In this document: piece by piece, positions 16,540 to 25,175 of the stretch
Position numbering within the stretch: position 1 is the stretch's first letter
Layout of the letters: each line of letters begins with the position of its first letter
Source: an uncultured Eubacterium sp.
GTDB lineage: Bacteria; Bacillota; Clostridia; Lachnospirales; Lachnospiraceae
DNA: 64,000 bases
Reading direction: 5' to 3'
NCBI GenBank assembly: GCA_934316845.1
Contig: CAKRDZ010000018.1
Coordinates: forward strand, 7,508 to 71,507
Made by a program: the position numbers and the translations under genes
The notes under the pieces: generated by a model
What the model was told of the DNA's origin: nothing
Database searches by the model: none
The model's input: only the letters and a program-made list of their open reading frames with translations

Positions 16540-16680
16540 AGAAAAGGAGCTTTTTCTTTCTTCCCCGCGGGACCGTTTGCACTTAGCGGACACGCGCAGC
16601 GGTGCGGGAGGGCATAGGACGCCCTCTGCGCACCGTCGGTGTCCGAAATCCCACGGAAAGAGAAAAAAGCTCCTTTTTCT
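16540..16680. repeat. Long imperfect hairpin element with nested inverted repeats
   Basis: The outer arms (about 30 bp) carry AGAAAAGGAGCTTTTTC on the left and its near-exact reverse complement on the right. Inside, CGGACAC/GTGTCCG and GGTGCG...GGAGGGC / GCCCTC...TGCGCACC form a GC-rich nested stem. The whole 141 bp can fold into one extended hairpin. The outer T-rich arms could act as a terminator for the NUDIX gene in either direction. Its size and symmetry also fit a MITE-like or mobile palindromic unit. Confidence 0.7.
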
Positions 16681-16754
16681 AATTAAACTGACTTTAAAAC
16701 AAGATAAGAAATGAGAGAAGAATTCTAAAATAATCATAAATTCAAAAAATTCTG

Positions 16755-16802
16755 TTGACAGATGGATCCAAAAGAGTATAATATCATTAGCATGCTAATG
16801 AT
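16755..16802 (+). promoter_or_regulatory. Promoter and 20-bp palindromic operator of the MarR-ABC operon
   Basis: TTGACA (16755-16760), 16-bp spacer, TATAAT (16777-16782). A perfect 20-bp palindrome ATCATTAGCATGCTAATGAT (16783-16802) begins directly after the -10 and covers the start point, with a further partial ATTAGCAT half-site behind it. This is a typical MarR-type operator position and size. Confidence 0.88.
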
Positions 16803-16878
16803 TAGCATATAAATTATTAAAATACTAATTAAAAATCACAAGAACACAAGTTAATGAAAAATGAAGGGAGGCTTATGT

Positions 16879-17352
16879 GTGGAACCAAGAGGAAGATGCC
16901 ATATGCGCATGGACACGGAGACGGTGATCCGGGAAGCGAATCCGGTGAAGCTGATTATGTTTATCAATCAGATCCACCGGCGCAAGATTGAAAAACTGTT
17001 GGACGGAACCGGGCTTCACAGAGCGCAGCACCGAATGCTGATGACGTTATCGGATTGTCCGGTTACATCACAGATTGAACTGGCGAATATACTGGAAGTG
17101 TCGGCGGCGACGGTGGCGGTTTCATTGAAAAAACTGGAAAAAGGCGGATACATTCAGAAATCCCAGCAGGAACAGGATTCCCGCGTGCGATTTGTCGAAT
17201 TGACGGAAAAGGGTCGCGGCGTCGTTGAAGAGAGCAAAGAAATCTTTCATCAGATGGATGCAAAACTTCTGGAAGGATTTGACAAAGAGCAGCTGGAGGT
17301 GCTTCAAAGCCTATTGGGGCAGATGTACCGCAATGCGAAGAATATAGAGTAA
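16879..17352 (+). CDS. MarR-family transcriptional regulator
   Basis: A winged-helix regulator of about 157 residues. The DNA-binding part reads LHRAQHRMLMTLSDCPVTSQ, then LANILEVSAATVAVSLKKLEKGGYI, and the wing SQQEQDSRVRFVELTEKG contains the conserved DxRxxxVxLT pattern. The GTG at 16879 is preferred because GGGAGG lies 8 bp ahead; a longer frame from ATG at 16861 would begin before that site. Later in-frame ATGs (16903, 16909) are also possible. It probably represses the operon with the two ABC exporter genes through the palindrome at 16783. The effector is unknown but likely a substrate of the exporter. Confidence 0.92.
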   Translation: MEPRGRCHMRMDTETVIREANPVKLIMFINQIHRRKIEKLLDGTGLHRAQHRMLMTLSDCPVTSQIELANILEVSAATVAVSLKKLEKGGYIQKSQQEQDSRVRFVELTEKGRGVVEESKEIFHQMDAKLLEGFDKEQLEVLQSLLGQMYRNAKNIE

Positions 17353-17366
17353 AAGGAGAAAAGACA

Positions 17367-19109
17367 ATGGGTATTTATAAAAAATATATCACTCCCTATC
17401 TGTCGGCCTTTATTTTAGGACCGATTTTTATGATCGTGGAAGTGATTGGAGAAGTGCTTCTTCCGAAGATGATGTCATTGATCATCAACGAAGGGATTAA
17501 GGGAGGCGCCGGAAGTGGTTATATCATAACACACGGTATCATTATGGTGCTTCTTGCCCTGTGTATGATGTGCGGCGGTGTGCTTGGTGCGTATTTTGCT
17601 GTTAAGGCATCGGTAAATTTTGCCGGTGATCTGCGTAAAGATATTTTTGCAAAGGTACAGCAGTTTTCTTTTGCCAATATCGAAAAATTCTCAACCGGTT
17701 CGCTGGTAACAAGACTGACAAACGATATCACGAACCTGCAGAATGTCATTTCAATGGCACTCCGTATGCTCCTTCGGGCGCCGGGGATGCTGATCGGAGG
17801 ATTGATCATGGCGATCATGATGAATGCGCGACTGGCGATCATTCTTGGAGTGGTAATCCCGGTTTTGATCGTGGCACTGGTGCTTGTAATCGGGAAAGCA
17901 TTTCCAAGATTTAACATCATGCAGACGAAAATTGACAGTCTGAATTCAAGGATTCAGGAAAATATCACAAACACACGAGTAGTAAAATCATTTGTGCGTG
18001 ATGAATTTGAAAAAGAAACTTTTAATAAAGCCAATGAAGATCTGAAAGAAAAGAGTTTGTCCGCCATGAAGATCGTTATTTTGACAATGCCGATCATGAC
18101 ACTTGCGATGAACATTACGACGATGGCAGTTGTATGGTTTGGCGGACGCCAGATCATCGTTGGGGATATGCCGGTCGGCGACCTGACTGCATTTACCACC
18201 TATATCGTACAGATCCTTATGTCGCTGATGATGGTTGGAATGATCATGATTCAGGGATCCCGTGCCCTGGCTTCTTCGAAACGTATCAAAGAAGTTCTTA
18301 CGACAGAGATCGACCTTAATGACAACGAGGCAAAATGCAAAGATAAAAAAGTGGAAAACGGCGCGATTGAATTCCGCAATGTCGGATTCCGTTATTATAA
18401 GAAGAATCACAACAATGTATTGAAGAATATTTCTTTCAAAGCCAATCCGGGCGAAGTGGTTGGTATCATCGGTTCGACAGGATCCGGAAAGAGTTCTCTC
18501 GTACAGCTGATCCCGCGCCTGTATGATGCCGATGAGGGAGAAGTGCTGGTAGATGGCATCAATGTCAAAGATTATTCGCTGGAACATTTGCGAAACGGCG
18601 TGGCAATGGTGCTTCAGAAAAATACATTGTTCTCCGGAAGCATTATGGAAAATCTCCGCTGGGGGGACGAAGATGCGACGGACGAAGAAGTGTACGAGAT
18701 GGCGAGGTATGCACAGGCGGATGGTTTTGTCCGCAGTTTTTCCGATGGATATGATATGGAACTGGGACAGGGCGGTGTCAATGTGTCCGGTGGACAAAAG
18801 CAGCGTCTCTGTATCGCAAGAGCACTTTTGAAAAAGCCGAAGATACTGATTTTAGACGATAGTACCAGTGCGGTAGATACCGCGACAGAAGCCGAGATCC
18901 GAAAGAGTTTTTCGACGTCTTTGAAAGACGCGACAAAGCTGATCATTGCACAGCGAATCTCGTCTGTAGAACACGCAGACCGCATTATTGTAATGGACGA
19001 GGGCGAGATCGTCGGACAGGGAACGCATGAGGAACTGATGAAATCCTGTGAAGCCTATCAGGAGATTTATTATTCGCAGAAAGACAAAGATGAGGAGGTG
19101 TCAGCATGA
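17367..19109 (+). CDS. ABC exporter half-transporter, degenerate-site subunit
   Basis: A 580-residue half-transporter with six membrane helices (about residues 15-310) fused to an ATPase domain. Walker A is GSTGSGKSS, signature VSGGQKQR, and Walker B is ILILDDSTSAVD. The residue after the Walker B Asp497 is Asp498 where the catalytic Glu normally sits. That marks the non-hydrolysing subunit of a heterodimeric exporter of the BmrC/LmrC/TM287 kind. It follows marR by 14 bp with AAAGGAG and overlaps the next gene by 4 bp (ATGA). It likely exports drugs or amphipathic molecules across the cytoplasmic membrane. Confidence 0.94.
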   Translation: MGIYKKYITPYLSAFILGPIFMIVEVIGEVLLPKMMSLIINEGIKGGAGSGYIITHGIIMVLLALCMMCGGVLGAYFAVKASVNFAGDLRKDIFAKVQQFSFANIEKFSTGSLVTRLTNDITNLQNVISMALRMLLRAPGMLIGGLIMAIMMNARLAIILGVVIPVLIVALVLVIGKAFPRFNIMQTKIDSLNSRIQENITNTRVVKSFVRDEFEKETFNKANEDLKEKSLSAMKIVILTMPIMTLAMNITTMAVVWFGGRQIIVGDMPVGDLTAFTTYIVQILMSLMMVGMIMIQGSRALASSKRIKEVLTTEIDLNDNEAKCKDKKVENGAIEFRNVGFRYYKKNHNNVLKNISFKANPGEVVGIIGSTGSGKSSLVQLIPRLYDADEGEVLVDGINVKDYSLEHLRNGVAMVLQKNTLFSGSIMENLRWGDEDATDEEVYEMARYAQADGFVRSFSDGYDMELGQGGVNVSGGQKQRLCIARALLKKPKILILDDSTSAVDTATEAEIRKSFSTSLKDATKLIIAQRISSVEHADRIIVMDEGEIVGQGTHEELMKSCEAYQEIYYSQKDKDEEVSA

Positions 19110-20986
19110 GTGGAAAGCCAAATAAACCAGCCGGAGGCCCGCCGATGGGAGGCCCGGGACATGGTCCGGGCGGCAGACACGCGAGAGCGATGGGCGGCAA
19201 GCCAAAAGAAACCAAACAGACGATAAAACGCCTTCTTGGTTATCTTGGAAAAGATAAAAAACACGTGATCATTGCGCTGGTGTGCGTAGTGATTTCCAGT
19301 TTATCGACGTTGGCGGGCTCTTACATGCTGTCGCCGATCATCAACGGAATTACAGAAACATACGATAAGGCATCCAAAGCAGCCGGTGATGCCGGTGTCA
19401 TTATCAATGAAGGATTGAAAACATTGGGGCTTGGCATCCTTTTGATGCTTGCGATTTATGGAATCGGTGTCATTTCCATGTATTTACAGCAGCGGATCAT
19501 GATCGGTGTTTCCCAGCGTGCGTTAAAGACGCTTCGTAAAGATCTGTTCGATCATATCCAGACACTGCCGGTACGCTATTTTGACACCAATGCGACCGGA
19601 GATATCATGAGCCGTTTTACGAATGATGTCGATGTCGTCGGTGAAATGCTCAACAATACGGTGATCCAGCTGATCCAGGGATTTATCAGCATCGTAGGTA
19701 CGGTAAGTATCATGCTTTATATGAACGTATGGCTTGCCCTTCTGACGATCCTGCTTGTGCCGCTTATGCTGAAAGCCGGCGGTTCGATCGCAAAGCGCAG
19801 TTCCAAATACTACCGCCAGCAGCAGTCGGCGCTCGGTAAATTAAACGGTTACATCGAAGAGACAGTAACCGGCCAGAAGGTAGTAAAAGTATTCTGTCAT
19901 GAGGAAAAGGCAGTAGAAGAATTTACGGATCTGAACGATGATCTTCGCAAGAAACAGGTCAAAGCACAGTTCTTCGGCGGTATCATGGGACCGGTCATGG
20001 GAAATATCGGTCAGGTAAGTTACGGTATCACAGCGTGTGTCGGCGGTTTGTTCTGTCTTGCCGGACGGCTCAGTCTTGGCGGACTGACAGTATTTGTCAA
20101 TTATTCGCGTCAGTTCAGCCGCCCGATCAATGAGATCTCCATGCAGATCAATACGATCTTTTCCGCGCTTGCCGGTGCAGAGCGTGTCTTCAAAGTCATG
20201 GATGAAGAGCCGGAAGAAGCGGACAAACCGGATGCTGTGGAGATGGATGATGTCAAAGGTGAAGTCATTATGGAAGACGTTTCCTTTGGTTACAATCCGG
20301 ATAAAGTGATCTTGAAGCACATCAATCTGTATGCACATGCCGGCCAGAAAGTGGCATTTGTCGGTTCGACCGGTGCCGGAAAGACGACGATCACCAACCT
20401 TTTGAATCGTTTTTATGACATTCAGGAAGGAAAGATCACGATTGATGGCAGAGACATCAAAGACTATGCCAGAAAGAGTCTGCGAAGTCATATCGCGATG
20501 GTATTGCAGGATACGCACCTGTTTACCGGAACGGTTCGTGAAAATATCCGCTATGGACGCCCGGATGCGACGGATGAAGAAGTCGAGCAGGCAGCAAAAA
20601 CCGCCAGCGCACATTCGTTTATCATGCGTCTGGAAAACGGGTACGACACGATGCTGGAAGGCGACGGTATCAACCTGAGCCAGGGACAGCGGCAGCTGTT
20701 AAATATTGCCAGGGCAGCTGTATCAAAAGCACCGATCCTCGTATTGGATGAGGCGACAAGTTCAGTCGATACGAGAACGGAGATGCACATTGACCACGGT
20801 ATGGAGCGGTTGATGAAGAACCGTACGACATTCGTTATCGCGCACCGTCTTTCCACCGTGCGCAATGCGGATTGTATCATGGTTCTTGAGCAGGGAGAGA
20901 TCATTGAGCGTGGAACCCATGAGCAGCTTCTTGCTGAAAAAGGAAGATATTACCAATTGTATACCGGCGCGGTAGAATTGGATTAA
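19106..20986 (+). CDS. ABC exporter half-transporter, catalytic-site subunit
   Basis: The 626-residue partner of the preceding gene. It begins with an unusual Gly/Pro/His-rich tail (PPMGGPGHGPGGRHARAMGG), then six membrane helices and an ATPase domain. Walker A is GSTGAGKTT and Walker B is ILVLDEATSSVDT with the catalytic Glu549 present. Its signature is LSQGQRQ rather than LSGGQ. The altered signature would face the altered Walker B of the partner, so both changes fall in one composite site. This supports a heterodimer with one active and one degenerate site. It ends ahead of a terminator at 21006. Confidence 0.94.
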   Translation: MSGKPNKPAGGPPMGGPGHGPGGRHARAMGGKPKETKQTIKRLLGYLGKDKKHVIIALVCVVISSLSTLAGSYMLSPIINGITETYDKASKAAGDAGVIINEGLKTLGLGILLMLAIYGIGVISMYLQQRIMIGVSQRALKTLRKDLFDHIQTLPVRYFDTNATGDIMSRFTNDVDVVGEMLNNTVIQLIQGFISIVGTVSIMLYMNVWLALLTILLVPLMLKAGGSIAKRSSKYYRQQQSALGKLNGYIEETVTGQKVVKVFCHEEKAVEEFTDLNDDLRKKQVKAQFFGGIMGPVMGNIGQVSYGITACVGGLFCLAGRLSLGGLTVFVNYSRQFSRPINEISMQINTIFSALAGAERVFKVMDEEPEEADKPDAVEMDDVKGEVIMEDVSFGYNPDKVILKHINLYAHAGQKVAFVGSTGAGKTTITNLLNRFYDIQEGKITIDGRDIKDYARKSLRSHIAMVLQDTHLFTGTVRENIRYGRPDATDEEVEQAAKTASAHSFIMRLENGYDTMLEGDGINLSQGQRQLLNIARAAVSKAPILVLDEATSSVDTRTEMHIDHGMERLMKNRTTFVIAHRLSTVRNADCIMVLEQGEIIERGTHEQLLAEKGRYYQLYTGAVELD

Positions 20987-21005
20987 TTAGATTGATAAAA
21001 ATTTT

Positions 21006-21054
21006 CAACGATTTGGGACTTCTTTCAAAGATTGCTCCCGAATCGTTGTTTTTT
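21006..21054 (+). terminator. Terminator of the MarR-ABC operon
   Basis: CAACGATTTGGGA pairs with TCCCGAATCGTTG (one wobble), loop of 17, then six T residues. Confidence 0.88.
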
Positions 21055-21066
21055 ATAATTTACCCC

Positions 21067-21094
21067 TTGTAATTTGTAAAAAAGTTGCTATGAT
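21067..21094 (+). promoter_or_regulatory. Promoter of pta
   Basis: TTGTAA, 16-bp spacer, TATGAT, 36 bp ahead of the pta start codon. Confidence 0.6.
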
Positions 21095-21130
21095 AGAAAG
21101 TAGAGAAAAAATATTAGGAGGCATATTGCT

Positions 21131-22114
21131 ATGTTTGGTTTTGGTCAGTTGATTGACATTTTGAAAAAACACCCAAGAAAAATTGTTTTTACAGAGGGAA
21201 GCGATCCGCGTATCCTGGAAGCATCTTCCCGTCTTTTGGCAAGTACATTTCTTGCCCCTGTATTAGTTGGTAACAAAGAGGAGATTGCAAAGGCAGCAGA
21301 GGAAAGCGGCTTTAATATCCGCGGTGCTGAAATCATTGATCCATTGGATTACGATGAAATTGATGAGATGGTGGACATGCTTTGTGAGATCCGTAAAAAT
21401 AAAGGAATGACACCGGAGCAGGCTCGTGGAATTTTGTCCCAGGCAAATTATTTCGGAACGATGCTTGTGAAGATGGGAAAAGCAGATGCCTTGTTAGGTG
21501 GAGCAACATATTCGACCGCAGATACGGTTCGTCCGGCATTGCAGATTATCAAGACAAAGCCAAACAATTCGATCGTATCTTCCTGCTTCATTCTGGTTCG
21601 TCCATCTGCAACCGGTGAAAATGAAGTGCTTGCGATGGCAGACTGTGCGATCAATATCAAACCGACCGAAGATGAACTGGTTGAGATCGCATTAGAAGCA
21701 TCCGAATGTGCGAAGATTTTCGGTATCGATCCACAGGTGGCATTCCTCAGTTATTCTACATTGGGATCAGGAAAAGGAGAAGATGTGGATAAGATGCGTA
21801 ATGCTGCAGAGAAGACAAAGAAAGCAGCACCAAATCTTCCAATCGAGGGAGAACTTCAGTTTGATGCCGCCGTAGCACCTCGTGTAGCACGCACCAAATG
21901 TCCGCAGTCGGAAGTGGCAGGACATGCAAACACCTTTATTTTCCCTGATATCAACGCAGGAAACATCGGTTACAAAATTGCACAGCGCATGGGTAATTTC
22001 GATGCTTACGGCCCAATCCTTCTGGGACTGAATGCACCGATCAATGACCTTTCCCGTGGATGCAATGCAAGTGAAGTATATTCGATGGCGATCATCACGG
22101 CAGCATTGGCATAA
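21131..22114 (+). CDS. pta: Phosphate acetyltransferase
   Basis: A 327-residue enzyme of the short, single-domain Pta type that interconverts acetyl-CoA plus phosphate and acetyl phosphate plus CoA. It feeds acetate kinase for ATP formation in fermenting anaerobes. Family motifs include KIVFTEGSDPRILEA at the N-terminus, KADALLGGATYSTADTVRPALQ in the middle, and the C-terminal FPDINAGNIGYKIAQR and GPILLGLNAPINDLSRGC. AGGAGG lies 9 bp upstream. The acetate kinase gene, often next to pta, is not in this window. It appears to be transcribed alone from the promoter at 21067. A phosphate butyryltransferase is less likely given the motif match and length. Confidence 0.95.
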   Translation: MFGFGQLIDILKKHPRKIVFTEGSDPRILEASSRLLASTFLAPVLVGNKEEIAKAAEESGFNIRGAEIIDPLDYDEIDEMVDMLCEIRKNKGMTPEQARGILSQANYFGTMLVKMGKADALLGGATYSTADTVRPALQIIKTKPNNSIVSSCFILVRPSATGENEVLAMADCAINIKPTEDELVEIALEASECAKIFGIDPQVAFLSYSTLGSGKGEDVDKMRNAAEKTKKAAPNLPIEGELQFDAAVAPRVARTKCPQSEVAGHANTFIFPDINAGNIGYKIAQRMGNFDAYGPILLGLNAPINDLSRGCNASEVYSMAIITAALA

Positions 22115-22247
22115 AAAATGAAAATGGGGCTGGGGAGTTTTTAATCGTTGCAAAAGGATATGACGGCCGGAGCAGAGTGTGACAAAAGGTATGCGCTGCC
22201 CCGGCTGTTGTTGTGAATTGGAAATATTTAGCGGGAAGAGGATGCGC

Positions 22248-22730
22248 ATGAGAAAGAAAATGACCGAAGACGAAAAATATATGAAAGAAGCTATCCGGCA
22301 GGCAAAGAAAGCCTATGCGATGGAAGAAACGCCGATCGGCTGTGTGCTTGTCCACGACGGAAAGATCATTGCCAGAGGCTATAATAAGCGCAATAAAAAG
22401 AAAAACACGCTCGCACATGCAGAACTCATTGTGATCAATAAGGCAAGCCGGGTTCTGGGAGACTGGCGGCTGGAAGAATGTACGATGTATGTCACGCTGG
22501 AACCCTGTCCGATGTGTGCCGGTGCGATCGTACAGGCAAGAATTCCCAAAGTAGTGATCGGCAGCATGAATCCGAAAGCGGGCTGCGCCGGCTCTGTCCT
22601 CAATCTGCTGGATATGCCGGGGTTTAACCACCGGGTAGAAGTGGTGAGGGGAATTTTGGAAGAACCATGCAGCGGGCTGATGAGCAGTTTTTTTAAAGAA
22701 CTTCGGTTAAAACATAAGAAATCTACTTGA
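22248..22730 (+). CDS. tadA: tRNA-specific adenosine deaminase
   Basis: A zinc-dependent deaminase of about 160 residues that converts adenosine 34 to inosine in tRNA-Arg(ACG). The zinc and catalytic motifs are LAHAELIVI (His and catalytic Glu) and LEPCPMCAGAIVQARI (two Cys). The C-terminal NHRVEVVRGILEEPCSGLMSSFFKELR is typical for TadA. The frame is open further upstream to 22179. The ATG at 22248 has GAAGAGG 6 bp ahead; ATG 22260 (MTEDEKYMKE) is an alternative. It is followed closely by secDF, whose promoter overlaps the tadA stop codon. Confidence 0.94.
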   Translation: MRKKMTEDEKYMKEAIRQAKKAYAMEETPIGCVLVHDGKIIARGYNKRNKKKNTLAHAELIVINKASRVLGDWRLEECTMYVTLEPCPMCAGAIVQARIPKVVIGSMNPKAGCAGSVLNLLDMPGFNHRVEVVRGILEEPCSGLMSSFFKELRLKHKKST

Positions 22731-22755
22731 AGAAAGCTTTTGTTTATGCTATAAT
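22727..22755 (+). promoter_or_regulatory. Promoter of secDF
   Basis: TTGAAG, 17-bp spacer, TATAAT. The -35 overlaps the tadA stop codon and the -10 is a perfect consensus 36 bp before the secDF ATG. Confidence 0.8.
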
Positions 22756-22790
22756 ATTTTGGTACATTTTTAGAAAAGGAGATTTTCACA

Positions 22791-25046
22791 ATGAATACTA
22801 AGTTAAAGGGCGTTTTACAGCTTCTTGTCATTCTCCTTGTAACTGCCGCAGTCTGTGTTGTGGCATATACGGGGATTGGAGGAGCAAAGCGGGGTAGTGC
22901 AAGAAATATCCGCTTAGGACTTGACTTGGCAGGTGGTGTCAGCGTTACATACGAGGCGACAAAAGAGAATCCAACTGCTCAGGAAATGAAAGATACTGTG
23001 TACAAAATGCAGATGCGTGTACAGAACGAAAGTACAGAGGCTTCTGTTTATCAGGAAGGTAACAACCGTGTAACGGTTGACGTTCCGGATGTTGATGATC
23101 CACAGGCAGTATTGGACAAGCTTGGAAAAGCCGGAGCATTGGAATTTGTTCTTTACAGCAATGTAACGGTTGGCGAAGATGGAAAGACGGCGACATATGA
23201 CAAAAAAGATGTCATCATCGACGGTTCCATGCTGAAAACTGCAGAAGCAGCGACACAGCAGGATTCCACGACAGGCCAGTCAGAAAATGTTGTAAAACTT
23301 TCATTTAATGCAAAGGGAACAAAGAAATTTAAAAACGTAACAACAGATCACGTAGGTGAGCAGTTCTCAATCATTTATGATGGCGAGATCGTATCCTCTC
23401 CGGTTATCCGTGAGGCAATTGACGGTGGAGAAGCCGTTATTTCCGGAAGTTTTGATGAATTTTCCAAAGCAGAGGATATGGCATCGACTCTTCGTATCGG
23501 TGCTCTGCCACTGGAACTGAAGAATATCCGTTCCAATATCGTAGGAGCAAAACTTGGTGGAGATGCGCTGAAGACAAGTTTGATCGCCGGTGCGATCGGT
23601 CTTGCACTGGTTATCATCTTCATGATCGTAATGTACTGGATTCCTGGTGTAGCAGCTTCTCTTGCGCTGTTATTCTATGTAGGAGCATCCGTTCTTGCGA
23701 TCAACGGTCTGGATGTGACACTGACTCTGCCGGGTATCGCCGGAGTTATTCTTGCGATCGGTATGGCGGTAGATGCGAACTGTATTATCTTTACCCGTAT
23801 CCGAGAGGAACTGGCAACCGGAAAGACGGTTCGTTCTGCGATCAAGATCGGATTTGAGAAAGCGCTGTCCGCGATTATCGATGGTAACGTTACGACATTG
23901 ATCGCAGCTGTCGTTCTTTATATCAAAGGGTCCGGTACGGTTATGGGATTTGCCCAGACACTGGCAATCGGTATTATCCTTTCCATGTTTACGGCAATCT
24001 TTGTAACAAGATGGATCTTGTATGCGTTTGTAGGACTTGGATTTGACGATGTGAAGTACTACGGAACACAGAAAGCAAGAAAACCGATCAACTTTGTTGG
24101 AAATATTAAGAAATATGCGATCATTTCCGGATGTCTTCTTCTTTTGTGCATCGGTGGACTGGTTATGAATATGGTAAAAATGGGACAGCCTCTTAACTAT
24201 AGCCTTGAGTTCTTAGGTGGTTCCTCTACCTCCATTACCTTTACTGATTACAAAGGGGAAGGATTTGATGCGTCCGGTAATGCGAGTGCAGACTTCAAAA
24301 ATGAAGTAACGGATATTGTAAAAAATGCGGCGGAAGTATCGGAAGCAGAACTTTCCGATGTATCCGGTGAGAAGACATTGATCGTCCGTACCACAGCATT
24401 TACGGAAGACCAGCAGAAGAAAGTAATTGCTGCCGTAGAGGAAAAATACGGCGTGAGTGATAAGAGCATTGAAGTAGAGACGATTTCTGCGTCCGTAAGT
24501 AATGAAATGCGTATGGATGCAATCGTAGCCGTACTTATCGCTGCGGTAGGTATGTTGATCTATATCTGGATCCGATTCAAGAACCTTGCATTTGGTGCAA
24601 GTTCCGTTATCGCACTTCTTCATGACGTTATGGTCGTGCTTATGGTTTATGCAGTCGGAAGTGCATCGATCACTGTCGGAAGTACGTTTATCGCCTGTAT
24701 GCTGACGATCGTAGGTTACTCGATCAATGCGACGATCGTAATTTTTGACCGTGTTCGTGAGAACCGCAAGAAACTCGGCAACACGGATTTGGCAGAAATT
24801 GTAAATACAAGTATTACCGAGACATTGAGCCGAAGCTTCAATACTTCGATCACAACGTTGGTAATGGTTCTCTGTCTTGCTGTGCTTGGTGTGGATTCCA
24901 TCCGCCAGTTTGCAGTGCCGATGATGGCCGGTATCATTTCCGGATGTTATTCATCTGTATGTCTGGCTGGTACAGTTTGGTACTTTATGAACCGTAGTGC
25001 TCAGAAGAAAGCCAAAGCGAAAAAAGCCGGTAACAAAAAGAAATAA
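22791..25046 (+). CDS. secDF: Protein translocase subunit SecDF (fusion)
   Basis: A 751-residue natural fusion of SecD and SecF, the proton-driven accessory complex that pulls exported proteins out of the SecYEG channel. The SecD half has LGLDLAGGVSVTYEA after the first membrane segment, a periplasmic-type domain, and LTLPGIAGVILAIGMAVDAN with the conserved Asp in membrane segment 4. The SecF half has YSLEFLGGSSTSITF and TIVGYSINATIVIFDRVREN. The C-terminus is Lys-rich. GGAG lies upstream of the ATG. The large set of secreted proteins at 28-39 kb are natural clients. A strong terminator follows the stop. Confidence 0.96.
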   Translation: MNTKLKGVLQLLVILLVTAAVCVVAYTGIGGAKRGSARNIRLGLDLAGGVSVTYEATKENPTAQEMKDTVYKMQMRVQNESTEASVYQEGNNRVTVDVPDVDDPQAVLDKLGKAGALEFVLYSNVTVGEDGKTATYDKKDVIIDGSMLKTAEAATQQDSTTGQSENVVKLSFNAKGTKKFKNVTTDHVGEQFSIIYDGEIVSSPVIREAIDGGEAVISGSFDEFSKAEDMASTLRIGALPLELKNIRSNIVGAKLGGDALKTSLIAGAIGLALVIIFMIVMYWIPGVAASLALLFYVGASVLAINGLDVTLTLPGIAGVILAIGMAVDANCIIFTRIREELATGKTVRSAIKIGFEKALSAIIDGNVTTLIAAVVLYIKGSGTVMGFAQTLAIGIILSMFTAIFVTRWILYAFVGLGFDDVKYYGTQKARKPINFVGNIKKYAIISGCLLLLCIGGLVMNMVKMGQPLNYSLEFLGGSSTSITFTDYKGEGFDASGNASADFKNEVTDIVKNAAEVSEAELSDVSGEKTLIVRTTAFTEDQQKKVIAAVEEKYGVSDKSIEVETISASVSNEMRMDAIVAVLIAAVGMLIYIWIRFKNLAFGASSVIALLHDVMVVLMVYAVGSASITVGSTFIACMLTIVGYSINATIVIFDRVRENRKKLGNTDLAEIVNTSITETLSRSFNTSITTLVMVLCLAVLGVDSIRQFAVPMMAGIISGCYSSVCLAGTVWYFMNRSAQKKAKAKKAGNKKK

Positions 25047-25087
25047 TTCAAAGAATCTGAATGGTTATCTTTGATGAATAAAATAAG

Positions 25088-25134
25088 AACGGTTGTACAT
25101 ACTACATAAAAATAGTATGTGCAGCCGTTTTTTT
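25088..25134 (+). terminator. Terminator of secDF
   Basis: AACGGTTGTACATACTA pairs with TAGTATGTGCAGCCGTT (two imperfections) and is followed by seven T residues. Confidence 0.85.
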
Positions 25135-25160
25135 GCAGTAGAAATCTGTCCGGCTGCACA
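25118..25160. promoter_or_regulatory. Second inverted repeat sharing the terminator's 3' arm, ahead of spoVAD
   Basis: TGTGCAGCCG (25118-25127, inside the secDF terminator arm) and CGGCTGCACA (25151-25160) form a perfect 10-bp inverted repeat ending just before the spoVAD ribosome site. The two hairpins exclude each other. Confidence 0.5.
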
Positions 25161-25175
25161 GATGTTGGAGGAATT

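Noticed and set aside
22115..22247. SRP RNA gene or terminator between pta and tadA
   Set aside because: No SRP-like tetraloop helix and no stem with T-run could be recognised in this gap.
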